Notes: generated by a model not told the origin, from the letters alone. Shown: positions 6,963-16,245, numbered from the stretch's first letter. The stretch is 64,000 nt of DNA from an uncultured Rubrobacteraceae bacterium (GCA_902805975.1 CADCUT010000177.1:1-64000); one strand, 5' to 3'. Made by a program: numbers and translations.

Positions 6963-8478
6963 GACGCGGCAGGCGGCGCACCCGCGGGGCTTCGAGGAAG
7001 CCCTTACGCAACCCCTCGTCGTCTATCCTGCCGGCCAGCGACCGGAGGGTCCGAGAGGCCAAGGAGGAGGCCCTGTCGGCCGCTTCGCGCTCGCCGCGCT
7101 CCTCTAGGAGTTCTCCGAGAGCGGCCCGTATCTGCCAGAGTTCGCCTGGGAGCCCGATCTTCTCGGCCAGATCCTCTGCCTGCCGCAGGTTTTCGAGGGA
7201 ACCCTCGGCATCATCCTCCCACCGGCAGAGCACGGCCAGCATCCTGAGGAGGACGAGGCGGAAGCGCGGGTTACTCCCGACCCGCTCGCCGAGGCGCCGT
7301 GCGTCCTCGCGGGCCAGATCCCCGTTGCCGCCCCGCAAGAGCGCCTCTGTCTCGTGGTGGCGCATAAAGTCCATCCACACCAAATCCGCCGGCAGCTCGT
7401 CCCTCACGCCCAGCGATTCGAGCGCGTGGGCATGGGCGCCGGCCCAATCTCCGGCCAGCGCCCGGTTCGCGCACAGCTTGGGCACTATTACGGACTTCCA
7501 CCGGCGCAGCGGGACCGTCCTTTCGGTGAGCTCCAGCGCCTCTAAATAGGCGTCGCGCGCCTCTTCCAGCCTCAGCACCGCCACGAGGACGTTGCCCAGC
7601 ACCACGAGCTGGAAGAGCAGCAACGTCAGGCTGGGCGACCCCCTCGCCAAGCTCAACCCCTCCCGGGCTACCCGGAGCGCCTCCCCGTACTCCCCCGCTT
7701 CGGTGAGCCCGTGGACGAGGTTGTTGGCCGCATGCGCCCGCACGAACCCGTTCCTGAGTTCCCGTCCGATCTCGGCGGCCTCGCGCGCGGCCTCTATCCC
7801 CGAGGCTACCTCGCCCAGGTTGACCAGGGCGACGGCGAGTATGCACAGGCACTGGGCGCGCATCGCGCGGCGGCTCGCGGCCACCGACTGCGGGGACCCG
7901 GCCCAGGCGTGCTGCGCCGAGAGCGCCCCCTCTCCCCCCAGTCCGGCCTCCAACCTCGCGTAGAGCGCCGCCCCCCTTCGGGCGGCCTCCGCGGACTCTT
8001 CGAAGCGTCCGACGGCACCATAGGCACCCGTGAGCGTGGCGAGGCAGCGGGCGGTCAACTCCTCGGCGTTCAGCCCGCGGGCCAGCGAGACGGCCCTCTC
8101 ACCGTGGGAGACCGCGGCCGGTCCCTCCAGGCCCGTGACGTACATCTGCGAGAGATTCCACTCCGTCTCCGCCAGCATCGTCCGGTCGTCGCCCGCCGTC
8201 GCGACCCGTAGCGCCTCCTCGAGCAACGCGACCGCCCCGGGCAAGTCGGAGACGCTCTGCGCGGAGAGGATCGCCAGCCGGTTGAGGGCCACCCATTCGA
8301 GCCTGGGCTCCCGAGCCTCCCGCCCATGCGCGAGCATGGACTCGTAGGAGGCCCGCGCCTCCTCCCACTCTCCGGCAAGCTCCCGCGCCCGACCCAGGTT
8401 CACGTAGAGGTGTTCGACCTCCTGCGCCGAGACGCCCTCCCTTCCACGGGGACGCCGGGTCCCGGGCGAGGGGGTCAC
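6958..8478 (-). CDS. TPR-repeat protein, third of three tandem paralogs
   Basis: About 506 residues of alpha-helical tetratricopeptide-type repeats (for example AGEWEEARASYESMLAHGRE and repeated A-x-x-Y/F...A-L-x-x-A patterns). The start is GTG at 8478 because it overlaps the TGA of the preceding gene (GTGA), matching the pattern between the other members; a longer start at 8544 is not needed. It closely resembles the neighbour at 8475-9986, with stretches of near-identical DNA, and shares the C-terminal block LPGE.WQ...G.LLE with both paralogs. It is probably a protein-interaction module for the BTAD-ATPase at the head of the operon; which ligand or partner it senses cannot be told. Confidence 0.82.
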   Translation of the reverse strand: MTPSPGTRRPRGREGVSAQEVEHLYVNLGRARELAGEWEEARASYESMLAHGREAREPRLEWVALNRLAILSAQSVSDLPGAVALLEEALRVATAGDDRTMLAETEWNLSQMYVTGLEGPAAVSHGERAVSLARGLNAEELTARCLATLTGAYGAVGRFEESAEAARRGAALYARLEAGLGGEGALSAQHAWAGSPQSVAASRRAMRAQCLCILAVALVNLGEVASGIEAAREAAEIGRELRNGFVRAHAANNLVHGLTEAGEYGEALRVAREGLSLARGSPSLTLLLFQLVVLGNVLVAVLRLEEARDAYLEALELTERTVPLRRWKSVIVPKLCANRALAGDWAGAHAHALESLGVRDELPADLVWMDFMRHHETEALLRGGNGDLAREDARRLGERVGSNPRFRLVLLRMLAVLCRWEDDAEGSLENLRQAEDLAEKIGLPGELWQIRAALGELLEERGEREAADRASSLASRTLRSLAGRIDDEGLRKGFLEAPRVRRLPRP

Positions 8479-9986
8479 GCCGCGTCCCCCCCGCCCGGAA
8501 CCGCGTCTAGCACCCGGCGGGCCCGGGGCGCCGAGAGAAAGCACGCCCGCCGCCCCTCATCCCCGACCCGGCCGGCCAGCACCCGCAACGCCGCCGCCGC
8601 GCGGCGAAAAGCCCCCGTGGCCTCCCCGGGCTCGTCGCGTACCTCGAGAAGCTCGCCCGCCTCGGCCGCAACCTGCCAAGCCTCCCCTGGCAGCCCTAGC
8701 TCTTCGGCCAACGCCTCCGCTTCGAGCAGGTACTCGACGGCGCGTCCCGTCTCCCCATCCCGGTGCGACAGAAGGGCCTTCGCCCGCAGGTACGGGACGC
8801 GGAAGCGCCGGTTTCCCTCCAACCGCTCCCCGAAGCGCGTAACCTCCCGGCGGGCGAGCCCTTCGTCTCCACCCCAGAGCAGCGCCTCAACCTCGTGGTG
8901 GCGCCACAAGTCCCTCCACACCAGCACCGAGGGGGTTCCGGCCCTCACCTTCACCGCCTCTAGCGCGTGGGCGTGGGCGCCGGCCCAATCTCCGGCCAGC
9001 GACCGGTTCGCGCACAGCCCGGAGAGCATGATTATGCCGTGCGACGCGATGGGCACCGCGCCGGCGACCTCCAGCGACTCCCTGTACGCCGCCCGGGCCT
9101 CCTCCAGCCCGAAAAGGGCCTGCCACGCGTTGCCCAGGGCCCAGAGCATGTAGAAGAGCGTCATGGGGTTGGGCAGGTTGCGGGCCGACTCCACGCCATT
9201 CTGCGTCAGCCGGAGCGCCTCCTCGTACTCGCCGGCGTCCAGCAGGTTGTGCGAGAGGTTCAGGGAGGCGAAAACCACGACCCAGTCGTTTTGGATCTCC
9301 CGGCCGATGGCGAGCGCGAGGCGTCCCGCGGCGGTGCCGGCCCGTATCCCGCCGAGGTTCGACTGGCCGAGGGCGATCAAGCACAGGCAGTTGGCCTCCA
9401 TAGCCCGCACGTAGAGCGCGTCTGAGGGCGGAGAGCCGGCCCAGAGGAACTGCATCGCGAGCGCGCCGGCCCCCATCGCGCGCCCGTTCATCCTCCCGTA
9501 CATCGCGCCGGCCTCGCCGGCCAGCGCCACGCACTCCCCCCAGCTCCCGCGGAAGGCTTGGGCGCTGGCGAGGACGTAGAGGCTGCGCGCGGCCAGTTCC
9601 TCGTCACCGAGTTGTCGGGCGAGGAAGAGGGCGCCCTCTCCCCGCGCGAGCGCCTTCTCTGGTTCCCAGCCGAGGGTCGCCACCTGCGCCAGGTTCCACT
9701 CCGTCTCGGCCAATACCGACCGGTCTCCGGACTCCCGGGCCGCGCCCAGGGCCTCCGTCAGCAACCCCTCGCCCGCCTCTACGTCCAGGGAACGCTGCAC
9801 CGCGAGAACCGCCAACCGGCTCAGGGCGGCCCACTGGAGCCTGGGCTCCAGGGCCTCCCGCCCGTGCGCGAGCATGGACTCGTAGGAGGCCCGCGCCTCC
9901 TCCCACTCACCGGCCAGCTCGTAGGCGCGACCGAGGTTGGTGTGGAGGTGTTCGATCTCCGCCGCCGAAGGTCCGCCAACGATCAC
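8475..9986 (-). CDS. TPR-repeat protein, second of three tandem paralogs
   Basis: 503 residues, all-helical, with TPR-like repeats from the N-terminus (IEHLHTNLGRAYELAGEWEE) to residue 450 and the C-terminal block seen in all three paralogs (LAGRVGDEGRR.CFLSAPRARRVL). There is no signal peptide, so it should be cytoplasmic. It begins with GTG at 9986, overlapping the TGA of the upstream paralog, and ends overlapping the next start. It is a separate polypeptide rather than part of the ATPase, although BTAD-ATPase regulators usually carry such repeats in one chain. Translational coupling suggests stoichiometric production with its neighbours. Confidence 0.82.
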   Translation of the reverse strand: MIVGGPSAAEIEHLHTNLGRAYELAGEWEEARASYESMLAHGREALEPRLQWAALSRLAVLAVQRSLDVEAGEGLLTEALGAARESGDRSVLAETEWNLAQVATLGWEPEKALARGEGALFLARQLGDEELAARSLYVLASAQAFRGSWGECVALAGEAGAMYGRMNGRAMGAGALAMQFLWAGSPPSDALYVRAMEANCLCLIALGQSNLGGIRAGTAAGRLALAIGREIQNDWVVVFASLNLSHNLLDAGEYEEALRLTQNGVESARNLPNPMTLFYMLWALGNAWQALFGLEEARAAYRESLEVAGAVPIASHGIIMLSGLCANRSLAGDWAGAHAHALEAVKVRAGTPSVLVWRDLWRHHEVEALLWGGDEGLARREVTRFGERLEGNRRFRVPYLRAKALLSHRDGETGRAVEYLLEAEALAEELGLPGEAWQVAAEAGELLEVRDEPGEATGAFRRAAAALRVLAGRVGDEGRRACFLSAPRARRVLDAVPGGGDAA

Positions 9987-11407
9987 GGCGTCGCCCCCTC
10001 CCCGCCAAGATCCCGGGCCGCCAGCACGCGTCGCACCGGCGCCGCCGATACGAAGCCCTCCCGCAGCCCCGGGTCCTCCAGCCCCTCGGCCAGCGCCCGG
10101 AGCGTCTCGGCAGCCCGACGAAAAGCTCTGTCGGCCGCTGCGCGCTCGCCGCGCTCGCGGAGGAGCCCCCCGAGCGCGGCCCGCACCTGCCAGGACTCGC
10201 CCGGGAGCCCGATCTCCTCGACGAGCTCCTCCGCCCCCCTGAGGTGCCCGAACGCGGTCTCGGCATCGCCCGCCCAGCGGGCCACCGCCGCCAGAGACCG
10301 CAGGTGGACGACGCGCAGGCGACGGACCCCCCCTGCGTCCTCGTCCAGCCTCCTCGCCTCCTCGATCGCCCCATCCCCATCTCCGCCGCGCAACAGCGCC
10401 TCGATCTCGTGGTGGCGGTGGAGGGGCTCTGACAATTGCAGCAGGACCTCGCCCCTCGCCTTCACCGCCCGGAGCGCCCGGGCGTGCGCCTCCCCCCAGT
10501 CGCCGTCCAGGGCGCCCAACGCGCAGAGCTTGGAGTGGACCAGCGCCCGGTACTGCGGGAGGATCACATAGCCGGCCATCTCCCGGTAGGCCGCCCGGGC
10601 TCTGTCGAGCCGGAACAGCGCCCGCTCGGCGTCGCCGAGCATCATGAGGCTGATGAACAGGCGCGGCGGGGAGCCCAGGGAACGCGCCGCCTCCACCGCC
10701 CCGCGCGCCAGCGAGAGGGCCTCCCCGTACTCCCCGACCTCCAGGAGCGCCAGCACCAGCCCGTGGGAGTCGGCCCGGTGGATATCCTGGTCGCCGAGCT
10801 CCCGCGTGGCGGCGAGGCGCTCGCGCCCGAGCCGGAGCGCCTCCCGCGGCCGGCCCAGCATAACCTCGCCCCAGGCCGCGAGGGTCAGGGCCTCGGCCTC
10901 CATCGCCCGGTCACCCATCGCGGCGAACAGCGAGCACGCCTCGGCGGTCCTCCCCGCTACCCCCTCCCAGCGGCCCGCCCAGGCCTCGAGGAGCGCGAGC
11001 AGAAAGTGGCCGTTGGCCACGAGGTCGTCCCTATCCAGGCCCTGCGCCAGCGACAGGGCCTCCCCGGCACGCCCCAGGGCGCACGACGGCGCCCACCCGG
11101 GGACCGCCGGCGCCCCGTCGTCCTCGTGCGTCTGTGCCCGGCCCTCGGCGCTCCCGTCCGTCTTGCGCCGCAATCCCCGAAAGAGCTCGTCGTCCTCCTC
11201 CGGACGGACGCTATGATCGGTGCCGAGAACGGCGAGGTGCATTAGGGCCTTCCACTCCTCCTCCCGGTCGCCCGCCTCGCGCGTCTCGGCGAGCATCCCC
11301 TCGTAGGCCTCCCGCGAGCGCCCCAGGTCGCGCGCAAGCCCGTAGGCGCGTCCGAGCCTCTCGTAGAGACCGATCCGTTCGGAGGGGGCGAAGGGCTGCG
11401 GCCTCAT
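9983..11407 (-). CDS. TPR-repeat protein, first and most diverged of three tandem paralogs
   Basis: 474 residues. TPR-type helices are clear at the N-terminus (RLGRAYGLARDLGRSREAYE) and in the C-terminal two thirds, ending with the shared block LREGFVSAAPVRRVLAA. Residues about 75-110 (rich in Asp, Gly, Pro and Ala) do not look like TPR helices, though the frame stays aligned with the paralogs, so this part has degenerated or serves as a linker. It starts at ATG 11407, overlapping the TGA of the BTAD-ATPase gene by ATGA, and so is the direct continuation of what in many relatives would be one protein. Confidence 0.82.
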   Translation of the reverse strand: MRPQPFAPSERIGLYERLGRAYGLARDLGRSREAYEGMLAETREAGDREEEWKALMHLAVLGTDHSVRPEEDDELFRGLRRKTDGSAEGRAQTHEDDGAPAVPGWAPSCALGRAGEALSLAQGLDRDDLVANGHFLLALLEAWAGRWEGVAGRTAEACSLFAAMGDRAMEAEALTLAAWGEVMLGRPREALRLGRERLAATRELGDQDIHRADSHGLVLALLEVGEYGEALSLARGAVEAARSLGSPPRLFISLMMLGDAERALFRLDRARAAYREMAGYVILPQYRALVHSKLCALGALDGDWGEAHARALRAVKARGEVLLQLSEPLHRHHEIEALLRGGDGDGAIEEARRLDEDAGGVRRLRVVHLRSLAAVARWAGDAETAFGHLRGAEELVEEIGLPGESWQVRAALGGLLRERGERAAADRAFRRAAETLRALAEGLEDPGLREGFVSAAPVRRVLAARDLGGEGATP

Positions 11408-13665
11408 CCCTTGGCCGGGGGCCTCTCTGCCAATAGCCTCTTGGCCTGCTCGTAGAAGCGTATGGCGTCCTGGACGGCGAAGACGGCCATCGCCTCGTCG
11501 CCGGCGGCCACGAGGTGGCGGAACGCGCTCTGGGCCTCCCCGGCGTTCAGGGCGTGGCGCACCAGCTCGGGGGCGGCCGCCCCCTCGTCCCGTAGGATCT
11601 CGAGCGCCCGACGGTGGAAGACGCGCCTACGGGCGGCGCCGGCCTCGGTATAGGCGACGTCCCGGATCTTGTCGTGGGCGAAGGCGTAAGAGTCCGAAGG
11701 GACCCTCCCGCCGCGCGCCTCCACGACGAGGCGGCCCCCGAGCGCCTCGTCCAGCGCCGAGAGCCCCTCCTCCTCCCCGAGATCGGCCACCCGAATCAGG
11801 CGCTCGAAGGTGAACCCGTGGCCGAGCACGGCCCCCGCGGCCAGGAGCCTCGAGGCCGCACCCCCCAGGCGCGAGAGTTGCGCCCCTATCGCCGCGCGCA
11901 CGCTCTCGGGGAGGTACCCCCTGCCGAGGGCCCGCCCCTCGCGCGCCTCGCGCGAGAGCCGGAGGAGCGGCTCGCCCCCGGGCCCGAGCCGGGACTCCAG
12001 GAGGCCGCGCTCGGAGAGGTCCTTTATGGTTTCCGCGAGAAAGAGCGGCTGCCCCCCGGTCTCCGCGAAGAGCCACTCACCGAACCGCTCCAGCTCCGGG
12101 TCCCCCGCGTCCGGCTCCCCGCCCGAGAGTACCCGGAGCAGGTCCAGGGTGTCCCCAGCATCCAGGGAGCCAAGATCCAGCCGTCGCACGACCAGCTCCC
12201 GGCCCAGCTCGGAGAGCCACCGAACGGGGGATGGTACGGAGTCGGTGGACTCGGGCCGAAGCCCCAGGACCAGGAGCACCCGCACGCCCTCCTCGGTCCA
12301 GCGCCGCCCGGCGTACTTGAGGACGTCGAGGGAGGCCCGGCTCGCCCAGTGCAGATCGTCGGCGAAAAAGACGACGGGCTCGTCCCCCGAGAGACCCGCG
12401 AGCGCGGCCACCAGCCGGGTTATCGCCTCGAAGAGCCGGGCGCTGGCCTCGGCCTCCTCCCCGATGGCCGGCCGGGGAAGGTCGGGGTAGCGCTCCCGGA
12501 GCTCCGGCAGCAGCCTGCCGAGCTCGGAGAGCCAGGCATCCTCCAGCAGGTCGTCGGGGGCGCGCTCGCGCTCGATGCGGGGCCTCAGGGCGTCCACGAG
12601 CACCCCGTAGGGGATACGCCCCCCCGCCTCGTGGGAGCGGCCGCGGAGCGTGTCGGCCCCGCGGGCGGAGGCCCAGGCGAGAAACTCTTCGGCGAGACGG
12701 GTCTTGCCGATGCCTGCGTCGCCGACCAGGGCCACGGCGCAGGGGGAGCCGGAGGCCGCCAGGCGGTACGCCTCGACGAGGGCCGCGAACTCGGCCTCGC
12801 GGTCTACGAAGGGTGTCTCGGGGAGCGCTCTCGGGTCGGGCCTCGCGTTCGGGGCGGGCTCGCGCGGGAGGGCCTTCGCCTCCCTGGCCCTGGCGGCGAG
12901 GGTCTCGGTTTCGGGTGAGGGCGTGGCGTCGAGCCTATTCCTCAGCGCGGAGCGGAGGGCCTCGTAGCTGTCGAGCGCCCCGGCACGGTCGCCGAGGCCG
13001 AGCTGGGCCTCCATGAGCCTGCGGGCGGCCCCCTCGTCCAGGGGGGCGAGCTTTGCCCAGGCATCGGCGGTGAGCAGCCCCGCCCGCAGGTCGCCCCCCT
13101 CCGCCTGGATCTCCGAGAGCCTGTCGTGGACCAGCGAGGCCCGGCGGCGCCAGGCCTGTCGCTGGAGCTCAAGCCAGTGGTCGAACCCTGGCGCATCGTC
13201 CAGGCGAAAGCCTTGCAGGAAGTCTCCCCGGTAGGCCGCGACAGCGGTCTCGAGTCGCGAGAGGGCCTCCCGGTGGTCGCCGATGCGGCCCCCGGATCTG
13301 GCCACCGCGTAGCCGGCCTCCAAGGTCCGGAGGTCCGTGAGCACGTGGGGGTTCTCTCCGAGGACCAGCAGATCCCCCACCGCCCGCAGGTGGTTCTCGT
13401 CGAAGGAGCCGTCCTCCTCCCTCAACGGCGCGCGGAGGCTCAGGAGCGCGCTCCTGAGCGCGCTTCTCCCCCGCCCCTCGTCGCTACCGGGCCACAGAAG
13501 CTCGATCAGCTCATCCCTCGGACGCGCCCCGTCCTCCGCCGCGAGGTAGGCCAGCAGGGCCACGGCCTTGCGCGTCCCCGGCTTTACCGCCCGGCCGCCG
13601 TGCAGGACCTCCGGAGGTCCGAGCAGCCGGACGATCAGCCCGCCCACAGCCGCAACCCCGGGCAC
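11404..13665 (-). CDS. BTAD/SARP-type regulator with AAA (STAND-like) ATPase domain
   Basis: 753 residues. Residues 9-95 form an OmpR-like winged helix (IVRLLGPPEVLHGGRAVKPG onward), and residues 100-250 the bacterial transcriptional activation domain (DAPGFDHWLELQRQAWRRRA and following helices). Residues 285-600 are an AAA_16-type ATPase with Walker A VGDAGIGKT (314-322) and Walker B VVFFADDLHWAS, followed by a helical arm to residue 753. This is the SARP/large ATP-binding regulator plan, in which nucleotide binding gates DNA binding. It stops exactly where the TPR sensor would begin, and the sensor is supplied by three downstream genes. The GTG start at 13665 has no obvious ribosome binding site; the GTG 18 bases downstream is an alternative. 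Confidence 0.85.
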   Translation of the reverse strand: MPGVAAVGGLIVRLLGPPEVLHGGRAVKPGTRKAVALLAYLAAEDGARPRDELIELLWPGSDEGRGRSALRSALLSLRAPLREEDGSFDENHLRAVGDLLVLGENPHVLTDLRTLEAGYAVARSGGRIGDHREALSRLETAVAAYRGDFLQGFRLDDAPGFDHWLELQRQAWRRRASLVHDRLSEIQAEGGDLRAGLLTADAWAKLAPLDEGAARRLMEAQLGLGDRAGALDSYEALRSALRNRLDATPSPETETLAARAREAKALPREPAPNARPDPRALPETPFVDREAEFAALVEAYRLAASGSPCAVALVGDAGIGKTRLAEEFLAWASARGADTLRGRSHEAGGRIPYGVLVDALRPRIERERAPDDLLEDAWLSELGRLLPELRERYPDLPRPAIGEEAEASARLFEAITRLVAALAGLSGDEPVVFFADDLHWASRASLDVLKYAGRRWTEEGVRVLLVLGLRPESTDSVPSPVRWLSELGRELVVRRLDLGSLDAGDTLDLLRVLSGGEPDAGDPELERFGEWLFAETGGQPLFLAETIKDLSERGLLESRLGPGGEPLLRLSREAREGRALGRGYLPESVRAAIGAQLSRLGGAASRLLAAGAVLGHGFTFERLIRVADLGEEEGLSALDEALGGRLVVEARGGRVPSDSYAFAHDKIRDVAYTEAGAARRRVFHRRALEILRDEGAAAPELVRHALNAGEAQSAFRHLVAAGDEAMAVFAVQDAIRFYEQAKRLLAERPPAKG

Positions 13666-13970
13666 GTTTTAGAGCGTCGCGACACCCCGACCGTCTCCCG
13701 CCCCCCGTCCCCCTTCGGCGGCCTCTCGGACCCGGTCGAGATGCGCAGAGAGACGACACCACCAGGGTCCCCTAGCCAGAACGCCAACTTCCGCCCGTTC
13801 CACTTCTCGAAGCCCACCCGCCCGCCGCCCGATGCAACGTTACCGGCAGGATCCATTCTATCCGATCCACCCGTTGCATGAGAATCCGCGTCCATCTGTG
13901 CAAGGCTAGCAGTCAAAGGTCAACGCACGGGTAAACACCGATTAAAATCTGGTGGACTCCGCAGGTGGCC
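13666..13970. promoter_or_regulatory. Leader of the BTAD-ATPase operon with an 8-bp inverted repeat
   Basis: This gap separates the BTAD-ATPase operon from the response-regulator gene. It holds a perfect 8-bp inverted repeat, ATGCAACG at 13832-13839 and CGTTGCAT at 13872-13879, around an AT-richer core that on the minus strand includes TAGAAT (13855-13860). Further up, TTGACT and TTGACC occur on the minus strand at 13911-13923 but no good -10 is spaced correctly. The inverted repeat could be an operator or leader hairpin. No gene is supported here. Confidence 0.3.
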
Positions 13971-14681
13971 TTAGGGCGGTGGTATCTCTTGGGGGCGGGG
14001 CACGAAGCGGTAGCCGATGCCGCGCTCGCTCCGGATGTAGCGCGGCTTGCCCGGAACATCGATCTTGCGGTGCAGACGTTCCACGAAGACCTTCAGGTAG
14101 TGTTCGGCGTCCGTGTACGCCGGTCCCCACGCTCTCCCGAGCAGGTAACGGTGGGGCAGCACGGTTCCCGGGTGCGCCATCAGCGCCTCGAGCAGGCGAA
14201 ACTCGGTGGGCGTGAGCCTGACGGACTCCCCCCGGAAGCGCGCCTCCCGGGTCGCGGAGTCAAGGGCCAGGTCGCCGACGACGAGGTCGGGTCCTGGCAA
14301 CGCGAGGCCCTCGTTCGCCCTTCGCAGGAGCGCCCGCAGGCGCGCGAGCAACTCGGGGTGGTCGAAGGGCTTGGTCAGGTAGTCGTCGGCGCCGAGGTCG
14401 AGCGCCCTGACCTTGTCGCGCGTCCCCTCCCGGACGGTGAGCATCAGTATGGGCACCCGGGATCTCTCGCGGATGCGCCGGCAGACCTCGAAGCCGTCGG
14501 GCGGCGGCATCGCGACGTCGAGCACGACAAGGTCGGGCCCGACCTCGGCGAACCGGCGGAGCGCCTCCTCCCCCCCCGAGGCGATGGTGATCTCGCAGTC
14601 GGGCCAGATCATCCTGGCCCCGAAGGCGACGACCCGGGCCACGTCGCGCGCGTCGTCGGCGATGAGCAGCTTGACCGTCAT
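13971..14681 (-). CDS. OmpR/KdpE-type response regulator
   Basis: 236 residues. The N-terminal receiver domain has the acidic pair Asp9-Asp10, phospho-acceptor Asp55 (LVVLDVAMPP), a conserved Thr in MLTVREG and Lys in LTKPF. The C-terminal winged helix (about 130-228) has the OmpR signature LTPTEFRLLEALM and ERGIGYRFV. On phosphorylation by its partner kinase it should bind DNA and control transcription. The ATG overlaps the TGA of the upstream kinase gene (ATGA), so the two are a coupled pair. The kinase comes first in this operon. The target genes are unknown. Confidence 0.9.
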   Translation of the reverse strand: MTVKLLIADDARDVARVVAFGARMIWPDCEITIASGGEEALRRFAEVGPDLVVLDVAMPPPDGFEVCRRIRERSRVPILMLTVREGTRDKVRALDLGADDYLTKPFDHPELLARLRALLRRANEGLALPGPDLVVGDLALDSATREARFRGESVRLTPTEFRLLEALMAHPGTVLPHRYLLGRAWGPAYTDAEHYLKVFVERLHRKIDVPGKPRYIRSERGIGYRFVPRPQEIPPP

Positions 14682-15940
14682 CCCACCCCCGATTTCACCG
14701 GGAGAACGACGACAAAGCTCGCGCCGCCTCCGGGCCGGTTCTCGGCCCAGACCCTCCCGCCGTGCATCTCCACGATGCTGCGGGTGATCGCCAGCCCGAT
14801 CCCGGAGCCCCCTTCCTCCGTCTCCAGCCGGTGGAAGCGGCGGAAGACGGCCTCCATCTCGGCCTCGGGGATGCCGGGACCGTCGTCCGAGACGGTGAGC
14901 GAGGCCTCACTGTCCGAGGTGCGGCCGACCAGGAGAACGCGCGTGCCTTGTGGGGTGTGCAGGTGGGCGTTCTCGAGAAGGTTCACCACGACCTGCTCCA
15001 GCAGCCGGGAGTCGCCCTCGACGGGCAGCGCCGCCGGGAGGTCCATCTCAAGCGTCTGTCCCTTCTCGCGGAGCAGGGGGTCCAAGGAGGAGACGGCCTC
15101 ACCGGCGACGGCGCGCAGGTCGAGGGGCTCGCGTTCGAGCCGCAAGGTTCCGGCCTCCAGCCGGTTGTAGGCGAGGAGGTCGTCCACGATCATGCCGAGC
15201 CGGGCCGTGTTGCGCCGGGCGTTCTCCAGAAGCTCGCGCTCCCCCGGCCGCAGCCGCCCGCGCGCGCTCTCCTCCAGCAGCCCGAGACCGGCCCGGGTTG
15301 CCGTCAGGGGGGTTTTGAGGTTGTGGGAGACCGAGGAGACGAACCGCTCCCGCAGGCGGTCGAGCTCCCCCAGACGCTCGGAGGCGCCGCGGGCCGAGCG
15401 GGCCGCCTCCCGCTCCAGCGCCACCCGCCGGGCGAGGACGGCCGTGTTGGCGCCGAACAGGGCCAGCAGGATCACCCGGCTCCCGAGACCCATCAGGCCA
15501 CCGTCGCCGCCGGTCGGCAGCGCCAGGTCGACGGCCGCCATAAGGCCCGCGGCGGCCGCCGTGTAGGCGAGGCTGTCGCGCAGGGTCAGGGTGGCCGCCG
15601 CGCAGACGACGCCCACAAAGAACAGCACAAAGAGCGGTCCGCCAGGTTCCGCGCCGAGAGCGTAGATCAGGGCGCTCGCGGGCAGATCCAGCGCGTACTT
15701 CAGCCTGTACGAGCGCAGCCTGGGCACCCGGATGCGGGCCAGGTCGAAGGCCAGCAGCAGGACGGCGGCCAGCACGACGAGGGCCCACGTCGGGATGCCG
15801 AGACGGCCGTCTGCGGGCTGCGCGAGGGTGAGCACGAGCAGGGCCGCGAGGCCGCCATACTCCACGACAGCCACCGCGCGGTCGAGGAACCCGCGCAGCC
15901 CCGGTTCCCCCAACACGCGCCCGCCCGACGGCTTCGACAT
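14678..15940 (-). CDS. Membrane sensor histidine kinase
   Basis: About 420 residues from ATG 15940; a TTG 21 bases upstream is in frame but less likely. The N-terminal half holds about five or six hydrophobic segments with only short loops, so the sensor seems to be membrane-embedded rather than a large external domain. A coiled-coil-like linker (VALEREAARSARGASERLGE) leads to the HisKA domain, with the phospho-accepting His in SSVSHNLKTPL, and then the HATPase domain with N box (VVNLLENAHLHT), G1 box (DDGPGIP) and G2 box (GSGIGLAI). It overlaps the response-regulator gene by ATGA and should phosphorylate that protein. Confidence 0.9.
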   Translation of the reverse strand: MSKPSGGRVLGEPGLRGFLDRAVAVVEYGGLAALLVLTLAQPADGRLGIPTWALVVLAAVLLLAFDLARIRVPRLRSYRLKYALDLPASALIYALGAEPGGPLFVLFFVGVVCAAATLTLRDSLAYTAAAAGLMAAVDLALPTGGDGGLMGLGSRVILLALFGANTAVLARRVALEREAARSARGASERLGELDRLRERFVSSVSHNLKTPLTATRAGLGLLEESARGRLRPGERELLENARRNTARLGMIVDDLLAYNRLEAGTLRLEREPLDLRAVAGEAVSSLDPLLREKGQTLEMDLPAALPVEGDSRLLEQVVVNLLENAHLHTPQGTRVLLVGRTSDSEASLTVSDDGPGIPEAEMEAVFRRFHRLETEEGGSGIGLAITRSIVEMHGGRVWAENRPGGGASFVVVLPVKSGVG

Positions 15941-16245
15941 GCCCCCGGACCTACCCGGCAAGTCCCACCACCGCCCCCGCCAACCGGCGCGAAGACGGCT
16001 CGACCCCTCCAGCGCGACGCACGGACTCCACCTTCCTCTCAGGCTCTTCTTAGGCGTCCATCTTACCGGGCCGCCACCCCCGCTTCGACCGGGGGGCGTC
16101 TGGCCGTCGGGCGTTGGACGGACTGCAACCGGCTATGATCACGCCCGCATCACGCTCTCTTCACGGCCGGTCGGTATCGTCAGGGGTGGCTAAAAGGGAA
16201 CAGAGCCCGCCCGAAGCTTCGCTGGAGGGCTCACGAGAGGATCTG
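15941..16245 (+). promoter_or_regulatory. Divergent gap with a candidate -10 element
   Basis: This gap lies between the divergently read kinase gene and the DUF6176 gene. TATGAT at 16134-16139 is a near-consensus -10 for the plus strand, with TTGGAC at 16114-16119 upstream. The spacing of 14 bases is shorter than the ideal 17, so the -35 is doubtful. If used, it would give a leader of about 100 bases before GTG 16246. No gene is supported in the gap. Confidence 0.3.

Noticed and set aside
11614-12918. A 434-codon plus-strand open frame inside the BTAD-ATPase gene
   Set aside because: It is antisense to Walker A and Walker B coding sequence and has low-complexity composition.
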